Of a stretch of DNA of 64,000 nt, positions 57,880-64,000 are shown piece after piece. The notes under the pieces were generated by a model that was not told the origin of the DNA, did no database searches, and saw nothing but the letters and a program-made list of their open reading frames with translations. Origin of the DNA: CAYNLK01 sp964398055 (GTDB lineage: Bacteria; Chloroflexota; Anaerolineae; 4572-78; J111); contig CAYNLK010000010.1 in assembly GCA_964398055.1 (NCBI GenBank), positions 62,001 to 126,000 of the forward strand. The letters are read 5' to 3'. A program made the position numbers and the translations under genes. Every line of letters begins with the position of its first letter. Within the stretch, counting starts at the first letter, position 1.

Positions 57880-59223
57880 TTAACTGGCCAGCGAGGTCAA
57901 CTCCAGCGTGAGTGGGACCGGCCTGCTTAGGTGGTTGGCCGGCAACTGGCCTTGCAGCGCGGCCGGGACCAGCTCAACCAATGCCGTGTCGATGACTTGA
58001 TTACGCAGGTTCACACTGGGAGCAGTTTGGGTGACGACTCGTAGATAGTTGCCGGTCAGGCCGCTCCATTGCAAGCCAAAGCCGTACGGCTCCTGGCTTT
58101 CCCATAGCACCGGCATAGTCCGGCCGATAAAGCTGCGCCGGAAAGTATGTTCCAACTCAATGTTCAAGGCGTGCATCCGCTGGCTACGTTCTTGCGCGAC
58201 TGGTTCCGCCACCTGGCCTCTCATAGCCGCAGCCGCGGTGCCGGCCCGGCGAGAGTAACGGAAGATGTGGAGTTTAGCCAGGGCCAGCTCGGCCACAAAG
58301 GCCATTGACTCCTCAAACTCGGTCTGGGTCTCTCCCGGAAAGCCAACGATGATATCCGTGGTGATCGAGACATCGGGGATAGCCTGGCGCGCCGCCTCCA
58401 CCAACCCGGCAAACTGAGCCTGGTTCGTCCGCCGGGCCATCCGCCGCAGCACCGCCTCCGAGCCGCTTTGCAACGGCAGGTGGAGATGAGGCAGCAGGCG
58501 CTCATTACGCCACAATTCAAAAAAATCGGGGGCCAGGTCCCACGGCTCCAGTGACGACAGGCGCAGGCGAGGCAGGTCGGTTTCAGTGAGAATGGCTTTG
58601 ACCAGTTGCTCCAGGCCACGCGGGTTGGCAAAATCGTGGCCGTAGGAGCCCAGGTGAACGCCGCTCAGCACGGCTTCTTGATAGCCCTGCTCAACCAGGC
58701 GCTTGATTTCAGCCACCACGGTGGGGATGGGCCGGCTGCGACCGGGACCGCGAGCCACGGTGACAATGCAAAAAGTGCAGCGATTGTCGCAGCCATCCTG
58801 CACCTTAATAAAGGCCCGGGTATGGCTGCCATCATCGGCCGGAAAAGGAGCAGCATCGACCGCCGGGATGGGGTCGGCATCTCGCAACAGGCCGGCCTCG
58901 GCCAGCCGCGCCGGCAAATCATCTTTTTGGGCATTGCCAACAACCAGATCCACCCCCAAACTCTCAACCTCAGCCGGCGACAACTCGGCGTAGCAGCCGG
59001 TCACCACCACGGCGGCCCGGGGATTGGCCCGGCGCATCTGCCGGATGATCTGGCGGGATTTGCGAGCAGCCACGTGGGTCACTGCGCAGCTATTGAAGAT
59101 GTATAGGTCGGCCAGCTCACCCGGCCCAACCAGGCGATGGCCGGCGCCGGCCAGGCGTCGAGCCATCTCTTCGACCTCGCTGATATTAAGGCGGCAGCCA
59201 ATTGAATCAACTCTAATCCGCAT
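57880..59223 (-). CDS. mtaB: tRNA t6A37 methylthiotransferase MtaB
   Basis: 447 aa. N-terminal UPF0004 domain with three cluster cysteines (IGCRLNISEVEEMARRL, IFNSCAVTHVAARKSRQIIR, VVVTGCYAEL). Radical SAM domain: CDNRCTFCIVTVARGPGRSR, VLSGVHLGSYG, LSSLEPWDL, HLHLPLQSGSEAVLRRMARR, TTDIIVGFPGETQTEFEESM, LHIFRYSRRAGTAA. C-terminal TRAM-like region. The IGCRLN start and CAVTHVA distinguish MtaB from MiaB/RimO. Converts t6A37 to ms2t6A37 in tRNAs reading ANN codons. Confidence 0.92.
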   Translation of the reverse strand: MRIRVDSIGCRLNISEVEEMARRLAGAGHRLVGPGELADLYIFNSCAVTHVAARKSRQIIRQMRRANPRAAVVVTGCYAELSPAEVESLGVDLVVGNAQKDDLPARLAEAGLLRDADPIPAVDAAPFPADDGSHTRAFIKVQDGCDNRCTFCIVTVARGPGRSRPIPTVVAEIKRLVEQGYQEAVLSGVHLGSYGHDFANPRGLEQLVKAILTETDLPRLRLSSLEPWDLAPDFFELWRNERLLPHLHLPLQSGSEAVLRRMARRTNQAQFAGLVEAARQAIPDVSITTDIIVGFPGETQTEFEESMAFVAELALAKLHIFRYSRRAGTAAAAMRGQVAEPVAQERSQRMHALNIELEHTFRRSFIGRTMPVLWESQEPYGFGLQWSGLTGNYLRVVTQTAPSVNLRNQVIDTALVELVPAALQGQLPANHLSRPVPLTLELTSLAS

Positions 59224-59252
59224 CGCAATCTAATTCGAGTATCCCTTTGAGA

Positions 59253-59480
59253 TTAAGCCGCAAATTCAAATACCGGAGTTTCGATGACACGCTTTGGCCT
59301 TCTTTCCCCCCAAACTGTTTGTTGTAATCGCTCCACAGTGGCCGGTGAAAAGAAACGCTCACCTGTTTCCAGACACACTCTGGCCGGCACATTCTCAATG
59401 ATAATGAATTTACCATTGATCTCTAGCGTATAAGTTACTGTCTTTTCTACAAAAGTCTCAATTCGATCTTCTGTCGGCAT
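59253..59480 (-). CDS. YgiT/MqsA-type antitoxin-like protein lacking zinc ligands
   Basis: 75 aa; ATG 59480, inside the end of the toxin-like gene. VEKTVTYTLEINGKFIIIEN, VPARVCLETGERFFSPATVE is the typical YgiT-type zinc-finger antitoxin body, which normally reads ...CPxCG...VPAxVCxxCGExxFS. Here the N-terminal CxxC is missing and the second pair is CLETG, with only one Cys left. The usual C-terminal DNA-binding helices are also absent. Pairs with the DUF4258-like gene upstream. Confidence 0.72.
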   Translation of the reverse strand: MPTEDRIETFVEKTVTYTLEINGKFIIIENVPARVCLETGERFFSPATVERLQQTVWGERRPKRVIETPVFEFAA

Positions 59481-59787
59481 CACTAACCTTCCTCACCTTA
59501 AAATCAATCCACAAATCCGGATCCGGTTCATAAAGTGTGATGATTTTGATGAGTGGTCGAGAAGGATAACTACACTGGATATGTAACGGTCGCTTGCCTA
59601 ACGTCAAACCAAATATTAGACAACTTGGTCCAAACTTGCCATCCGGATAATCTTCAATTATTTCTGCACTGGCAACAGCTTCACGAAGTTCCCCAACACT
59701 GATACGACGTAGAATGCTCTGATCAACGGCATGTTGTGAAAACTCAAACTGGTTCCGGGCAACTTTGGCGCGAATGTCTTGGATCAC
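59458..59787 (-). CDS. DUF4258-type toxin-like protein
   Basis: 109 aa. FEFSQHAVDQSILRRISVGE, LREAVASAEIIEDYPDGKFG, PLHIQCSYPSRPLIKIITLY EPDPDLW: the FS.HA..R...R.I...E...A....I...YP pattern of DUF4258 (RelE-fold) proteins. The gene overlaps the YgiT-like antitoxin by about 23 bp, the usual toxin-first order for these pairs. Inferred to be a type II toxin-antitoxin module. Confidence 0.75.
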   Translation of the reverse strand: MIQDIRAKVARNQFEFSQHAVDQSILRRISVGELREAVASAEIIEDYPDGKFGPSCLIFGLTLGKRPLHIQCSYPSRPLIKIITLYEPDPDLWIDFKVRKVSDADRRSN

Positions 59788-59821
59788 GACAGGTTATCTG
59801 CATTATCTCACAATTTGTACT

Positions 59822-61513
59822 CTACCGCACATCCATTCTGCTAAAGGACCAGTCCGGGCCGACGCCGGCATTGGGGATGATCTCCCGCTGGTTGGCGCCG
59901 CTGCCGCTCATCTTCCAGATGCCCCAGGCGCCGGAGCGGGCGCTGCGGAAAACAATGTCGCCGCTGGGGGTGAAGACAGGCAGAGTATCGGGGGCGGGCG
60001 CTGCGGTCAGGCGCTGCACGTTGGAGCCATCCACGTTCATGATGTAAATGTCTACATTGCCATCTACCTCACGCGAGAAGGCTATCCTGCGACCATCCGG
60101 GGACCAGGCCGGAAAGGAGTCAGAGCCATTGTCGGTTATGAGGGTGTGACCGCTGTCATCCCGATTCGAAATCCAAATGCCGGTGCGACCATCGCGGCCG
60201 GAGCGGTAAACCATCTTTTGACTGTCGGGCGACCAGTCACCCTGCTCGCCGATCAGTTCAAAGCGATACTGCTGGTTATCAGTGGTCCCTAAGAAGTAGA
60301 TGCGCCAATTGCCGCTGAAGTTGGCATCAAAGGCCACCATCTGACCGTTGGGCGAAACGTTGGTCGAGCGGGCGCGGCCCTGCTTCCAATCGATCGCCTG
60401 AAATAAGCGGGCCTCTTCGATATTAGGCAACGAGGCCGCATTCACCAGGGCAACGATCCCATCACTGATCCCATCAAAGACAAACTCGCGGCCATCGGCC
60501 AATTTTTGACGATCGATCCCTTGCTCACCAAAGAAGAAAATCTGTTGACCGTCGGGAGTCCATGAGGGGCCGGCGGCGCGATTCAGCATGAATCGCTCGT
60601 TATTACCGTTAGTATCGGCCACGTACATATTGTGCTGGCCGCCATCCCACTTGGTATAGACCAACTGGAAGGTACCGCCGCCAGAGCTGCCGCCGCTGCC
60701 GGCCACCGGCGGTGAGGTCGCCGGCGCGGTTGTTGGCGTCGGCGAAGGTGCGGACGTGGGCGTAATCGTTGCCGTCGGTCTTACTTCAGCCACAACCTCA
60801 GGCGTGGCCGGGGCCTCGATGGTAAATTCGCCGGTTGCCAGCAAATTGTCATTGACATAGATTTCTAGTTGCCACTCACCGGCCGGCAGGGGATCGCCGC
60901 CGGCATCGAGGAAATAGTCAAAGCGGCCCGCGGCGGGATCGGTCCATGGAGCCGAATTTTGCAAGATTTGTTCACTGTCAAGGTACCAGACTCGTTTCCA
61001 GGTATCGTCACTCGACATCCCGCTGTAGTCAAAAATGGCGTGAATTTCGGTAATGCCCCGTTGAAAAGTGATGGCCGGGCTGATAGGTTCGTACTCATCC
61101 GTTGCGCCCAGGGCAAAAGTGATCGGGCCAATTTCTGGCTCACCGCTCCCGGCCGTGACCTCTTCAGTAGGTTCAGGCGTTGGGATGCTGGTCTCTGTTT
61201 CCGCCGGACTGATCTCGGTCGTAGGTGCGGTAGTCGGCATGGGAGTGGCCGTCGCCGGCTCAACGGTTGGGGTTTCGACGACCACGGTTATAACAGATCC
61301 CACCTCACCCAGCCATTCGGCCGCCAGGTTGTTGCCGCTGGCCATGAGAAAATAGACGCCACCTCCCAGCACCAGGGCCGCACACAAGAGCAGCGCACAG
61401 CCAATACCTCCAATAATCAGCAAGGGACTCCTCTTTTTGGGTTCCTGGGGTGGCGGGGCCGCCGCACCCGGCGCGCCTTTACTCGAGTAGACGGTTTGAT
61501 CAAAGTCGCTCAT
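59822..61513 (-). CDS. Membrane-anchored TolB/WD40-like propeller protein
   Basis: 563 aa. Cytoplasmic Pro/Lys-rich start (APPPQEPKKRSPLLIIGGIG), one helix (CALLLCAALVLGGGVYFLMA), Thr/Pro linker, a beta domain (about 140-240; TFQRGITEIHAIFDYSGMSS), a second linker (SAPSPTPTTAPATSPPVAGS), then TolB-like blades (QLVYTKWDGGQHNMYVADTN, KMVYRSGRDGRTGIWISNRD, RIAFSREVDGNVDIYIMNVD, DIVFRSARSGAWGIWKMSGS). Extracytoplasmic, probably binding. Architecturally similar to 29368-31437 but without the Excalibur tail. Confidence 0.75.
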   Translation of the reverse strand: MSDFDQTVYSSKGAPGAAAPPPQEPKKRSPLLIIGGIGCALLLCAALVLGGGVYFLMASGNNLAAEWLGEVGSVITVVVETPTVEPATATPMPTTAPTTEISPAETETSIPTPEPTEEVTAGSGEPEIGPITFALGATDEYEPISPAITFQRGITEIHAIFDYSGMSSDDTWKRVWYLDSEQILQNSAPWTDPAAGRFDYFLDAGGDPLPAGEWQLEIYVNDNLLATGEFTIEAPATPEVVAEVRPTATITPTSAPSPTPTTAPATSPPVAGSGGSSGGGTFQLVYTKWDGGQHNMYVADTNGNNERFMLNRAAGPSWTPDGQQIFFFGEQGIDRQKLADGREFVFDGISDGIVALVNAASLPNIEEARLFQAIDWKQGRARSTNVSPNGQMVAFDANFSGNWRIYFLGTTDNQQYRFELIGEQGDWSPDSQKMVYRSGRDGRTGIWISNRDDSGHTLITDNGSDSFPAWSPDGRRIAFSREVDGNVDIYIMNVDGSNVQRLTAAPAPDTLPVFTPSGDIVFRSARSGAWGIWKMSGSGANQREIIPNAGVGPDWSFSRMDVR

Positions 61514-61666
61514 ATCTGCCTCGCATTGAAGTTACTTACCAAACAGTTTGGTCACTCCCGAAACAAAAACTCCACCGATATCCCGATGGAGCTTCAGCTT
61601 AGTCAGGGTTTATACTACAGCCACTATTGATTGGGCTATCGGGATATCGATTGTCTTACAATTCAG

Positions 61667-61738
61667 CAACTCCGGAGGGATTCGAACTCCAACCCCAGTT
61701 CCGAGAACTGATGCTCGCTCCAGTTGAGCTCCGAAGGC
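61667..61738 (-). tRNA. Degenerate tRNA-like sequence
   Basis: 72 nt that can be laid out as a tRNA: acceptor GCCTTCG/CGGAGTT (one mismatch and one G-U), D-arm GCTC...GAGC, anticodon arm TCAGT-TCTCGGA-ACTGG, T-arm TGGAG-TTCGAAT-CCCTC. Defects: two mispairs in the T stem, G at position 8, C instead of U at 33, and only three variable-loop bases. By position the anticodon would be TCG (Arg). More likely a decayed tRNA than a working one. It lies just downstream of tRNA-Arg(CCG). Confidence 0.4.
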
Positions 61739-61749
61739 TGTGCCAAGAA

Positions 61750-61781
61750 AAAAGTCTTACCAGATTTTTGGTAAGACTTTT
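61750..61781 (-). terminator. Hairpin terminator after tRNA-Arg
   Basis: AAAAGTCTTACC (61750-61761), an 8-nt loop and GGTAAGACTTTT (61770-61781), a perfect 12-bp stem with A/T runs on both sides. It lies between tRNA-Arg and the degenerate tRNA. Confidence 0.75.
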
Positions 61782-61867
61782 CGCATTATCAGAGGCTGGG
61801 TTGGTTTAAAAAAAATACCAGTCTAACACTGCAACTATTCTTACCGGAACCTGGGTTAAATTAAAAG

Positions 61868-61939
61868 TACCCCCGGGGCGACTCGAACGCCCGCGCATGG
61901 CTCCGGAGGCCACTGCTCTATCCACTGAGCTACGGGGGC
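61868..61939 (-). tRNA. tRNA-Arg (CCG)
   Basis: Cloverleaf: acceptor GCCCCCG/CGGGGGT, D-arm GCTC-AGTGGATA-GAGC, anticodon arm GTGGC-CTCCGGA-GCCAT (anticodon CCG, reads CGG), T-arm GGGCG-TTCGAGT-CGCCC. No CCA is encoded. All stems are sound. Confidence 0.95.
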
Positions 61940-62044
61940 AAAATTCCTGAACCTGAAGCGTGGTTCAGGAGCAAATTATATCTCAGGCCGGTCTAATTTG
62001 CAAGTTATTTTGACTCTGTCAAAAATCGATCAGCCAGCAATATT

Positions 62045-62074
62045 TTGGCTCTAATCAACATATCTGGGTATAAT
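62045..62074 (+). promoter_or_regulatory. Promoter for the LysM-CAP gene
   Basis: TTGGCT (62045-62050), an 18-bp spacer, TATAAT (62069-62074). Start near 62081, about 65 nt before GTG 62145. Confidence 0.5.
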
Positions 62075-62144
62075 TGCGGCCTTAAGTAGAAACGTTGAGA
62101 ACAGCAAAAAATCAGTACCAAGCAAGCAGGATACAATAAGGATA

Positions 62145-63380
62145 GTGAAACCACGCTTATGGCTACTGGCCATTTTAGCCGGGCTGATCTGGCTGGCTAT
62201 TCTCGTTCAGCACCAGATACTCCAACCAGCCGAATTGCTGCCGGCCAGCGTTCGGGGAGACCAGCCGATTACCCACCCCCACCTGTCTGAGCCACCCTAC
62301 CCCTCTGCCCCAAGCTCCACCACGCCGCTCCCTCCAACCGGCACTCTCATTCAGGCCGGGTCAAGCACGCCCACCGCCACGCCAACACCGCGACCCCTCT
62401 ACCATGAAGTTCAGCCAGGTGAAGTGCCGGGCGTTATTGCCGCGGGCTATGGTATCAGTGTGGAACTATTGATGCGCCTCAACAATATCGCCGATCCGAC
62501 TAACCTGCAAATTGGGCAACGCCTGCTCATCCCGGTTACGATTACCCCAACCCCGGCCACACCGGCGCCACCTCCTTCGCCGACCCCGGAACCACGCGAG
62601 CACATCATCCAGGCAGGTGACGTGTTGTTAGCCATCGCCGCCGAATATGACACCACCGTTGAAGCAATCATGATTGCGAACGACATTCTCGACCCCAGAA
62701 CCCTGCAAATTGGGCAGAAACTGTTCATCCCCGCCCACAAAGGCTCGATCCTGGGGGTACCGACCGAAATCCACCAGATCAGCCACGGCGAGACCCTGTT
62801 GGGCCTGGCCGCGCTCTACGGCTCCACCGTGGCCGATATTCTGGCCACCAATCCCGAGCTGGAGCCTGAACGGCTGCAAATTGGTCAAAAAATCGCGATC
62901 CCCTTAACCCAACCCAAATCCAATCCCAACGCAAATCCAACCTTACCCAGAATCATTTCACCGGCTGCACCGTCGCCAAACTTCACCACTCTGGAACAAC
63001 AGATGGCGGCGGCAGTCAATGCGGCCCGGCAAACGCAGGGCCTGCCCTCGTTGACCGTTGACGCACCTCTTACAAATGTTGCTCGGGCCCACGGTCAGGA
63101 TATGGTTAGCCGCGGCTACTTCAGCCACGTATCGCCGGAAGGAATTACGCTGGATGGCCGGCTGCAGGAGCATCATCTGGCCTTCGAGTGGAGCGGTGAG
63201 AATATTCAGCGTAACGTTCAAGCCGCCGGCGCTACCGTCCAATACGCAATCAACTGGTTTTTGAATAGCCGGCCCCACCGCCACAACATTCTCCACAGTC
63301 ATTATGACCGGCTCGGGATCAGCGTGACCGAAGGGCCGCCGGGCTGGTACACCTACGTTCTGGTGTTTGGGGGAGATTGA
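62145..63380 (+). CDS. Exported protein with three LysM repeats and a CAP (SCP/PR-1) domain
   Basis: 411 aa from GTG 62145 (AAGGATA upstream). Signal-anchor (LWLLAILAGLIWLAILVQHQ). A Pro/Ser linker. Three LysM modules: YHEVQPGEVPGVIAAGYGIS...LQIGQRLLIP, HIIQAGDVLLAIAAEYDTTV...LQIGQKLFIP, HQISHGETLLGLAALYGSTV...LQIGQKIAIP. Then a CAP domain: MAAAVNAARQTQGLPSLTVD, ARAHGQDMVSRGYFSHVSPE, EWSGENIQRN, INWFLNSRPHRHNILHSHYD, LGISVTEGPPGWYTYVLVFG, with the CAP cavity His/Glu residues (H in ARAHGQDM, E in SGEN, H in PHRHNIL). LysM binds peptidoglycan, so it is wall-associated. Confidence 0.9.
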   Translation: MKPRLWLLAILAGLIWLAILVQHQILQPAELLPASVRGDQPITHPHLSEPPYPSAPSSTTPLPPTGTLIQAGSSTPTATPTPRPLYHEVQPGEVPGVIAAGYGISVELLMRLNNIADPTNLQIGQRLLIPVTITPTPATPAPPPSPTPEPREHIIQAGDVLLAIAAEYDTTVEAIMIANDILDPRTLQIGQKLFIPAHKGSILGVPTEIHQISHGETLLGLAALYGSTVADILATNPELEPERLQIGQKIAIPLTQPKSNPNANPTLPRIISPAAPSPNFTTLEQQMAAAVNAARQTQGLPSLTVDAPLTNVARAHGQDMVSRGYFSHVSPEGITLDGRLQEHHLAFEWSGENIQRNVQAAGATVQYAINWFLNSRPHRHNILHSHYDRLGISVTEGPPGWYTYVLVFGGD

Positions 63381-63456
63381 CCAGCCGTAGCCTACCCTAC
63401 ACGATCTCCACTCAACCCAGCCGATTCAATCATTTCAATCTGCCTGAGGTCAGAGA

Positions 63457-63972
63457 ATGAATGAAATTACAGTCCGCCCGCTGACCCATGCCGATATTTC
63501 CGCCGTTGCCGAAGTCGTTGTGGTGGCCTGGCAGGTGGCCTACCGCCAAATTCTGCCGGACGCCCTGCTCGACAACCTCTCCATCGCTCAAGCCGAACAG
63601 CGTTGGCTTGAGCGAATGGAGGAACCTGACAAGGCAACGTTTGTAGCCGAACTCAACGCCCGGGTGGTTGGCTTTGTGCGCTGTGGCTCCAGCCGCGATG
63701 GCGATGATGACCCGAGCCAGATTGGCGAGATTTACGCCATCTATGTTCACCCTGACTATTGGGGGCAGGGGGTCGGCCGCGCCTTATTGTCGGCAGCCAA
63801 CCAACATCTGCGCCAGCGAGGTTTCACCCAGGTCACCCTGTGGACATTGCGCGACAACTCATCCGCCCGAGCCTTCTACGAGAAAGCCGGCCTAACCGTT
63901 GACGGCGCGACCAAAGTAACTGAGCGCGGCGGAGAAATGTCGGTAGAAGTCCGTTATCGCCAGCTACTCTAG
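63457..63972 (+). CDS. GNAT-family N-acetyltransferase
   Basis: 171 aa. ATG 63457 behind GAGGTCAGAG. VRPLTHADISAVAEVVVVAW, YRQILPDALLDNLSIAQAEQ, EIYAIYVHPDYWGQGVGRAL (acetyl-CoA loop Q-G-V-G-R), LLSAANQHLRQRGFTQVTLW, RDNSSARAFYEKAGLTVDGA. A RimI-like GNAT; the acceptor is unknown. Separate from the LysM-CAP gene by 76 bp. The last 28 bases of the window hold no gene start. Confidence 0.87.
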   Translation: MNEITVRPLTHADISAVAEVVVVAWQVAYRQILPDALLDNLSIAQAEQRWLERMEEPDKATFVAELNARVVGFVRCGSSRDGDDDPSQIGEIYAIYVHPDYWGQGVGRALLSAANQHLRQRGFTQVTLWTLRDNSSARAFYEKAGLTVDGATKVTERGGEMSVEVRYRQLL

Positions 63973-64000
63973 GGCTGGCTTAAATTTCATTTGGCGCTTG

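Overview
The window looks like a chromosomal segment of an Anaerolineae-like member of the Chloroflexota, probably a genome-binned or uncultured one. This is inference from several cues: moderately GC-rich DNA; secreted beta-propeller proteins with Thr/Pro 'TPTPT' linkers; a hydrophobic-LP-hydrophobic-K motif (LPVVMK, LPIIIK, LPIIFK) in three exported proteins; DsbA plus VKOR instead of DsbB; a complete Wzx/Wzy polysaccharide pathway with no outer-membrane or lipid A genes; and many short word-like repeats and MITE-like elements between and inside genes.

Layout. 1-6.5 kb: the tail of a LuxR-type regulator, a strong terminator, then two exported plus-strand proteins (a GH5-like TIM barrel and a PQQ-type propeller with an OB-fold tail) converging on a membrane-anchored BNR-propeller protein. 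4.9-44.8 kb: about 40 kb entirely on the minus strand, an exopolysaccharide locus. It holds three GT-C membrane transferases (one frameshifted), five GT4 and two GT2 glycosyltransferases, a DegT aminotransferase and an epimerase, Wzy polymerase, Wzx flippase, a fused Wzz/BY-kinase carrying an extra C-terminal helix-turn-helix, a pair of EamA/SMR half-transporters, heptose kinase and heptose-bisphosphate phosphatase, a sugar-1-P nucleotidyltransferase, a DPM1-like transferase, a hexapeptide acyltransferase, a cobalamin-binding radical SAM enzyme, several exported propeller or unknown proteins, and the initiating polyprenyl-phosphate sugar transferase.

45-64 kb is housekeeping and catabolic: moeA; dsbA-VKOR plus a hyperacidic Cys-motif protein; an amidohydrolase-CYTH fusion; a FGE-like protein overlapping a ParA ATPase; then tyrosine phenol-lyase/tryptophanase, a glutamate dehydrogenase-CBS fusion, an unrecognised enzyme and an Lrp regulator, which suggest amino-acid catabolism. 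After these come MtaB, a DUF4258/YgiT-like toxin-antitoxin pair, a TolB-like propeller, a degenerate tRNA, tRNA-Arg(CCG), a LysM-CAP protein and a GNAT acetyltransferase.

The most striking signal is a bipartite promoter element found four times, each upstream of a minus-strand unit in or beside the polysaccharide block: a 17-bp TTCTAACTTTTTTCTAA box (an 11-bp-period direct repeat that continues weakly downstream), exactly 30 bp, then an extended -10 TGTTAcACT. It implies a dedicated activator and a polysaccharide/surface regulon. Other unusual items are the BY-kinase-HTH, amidohydrolase-CYTH and GDH-CBS fusions, a 154-bp MITE with an 8-bp target duplication, and in-frame repeat insertions in several glycosyltransferase genes.
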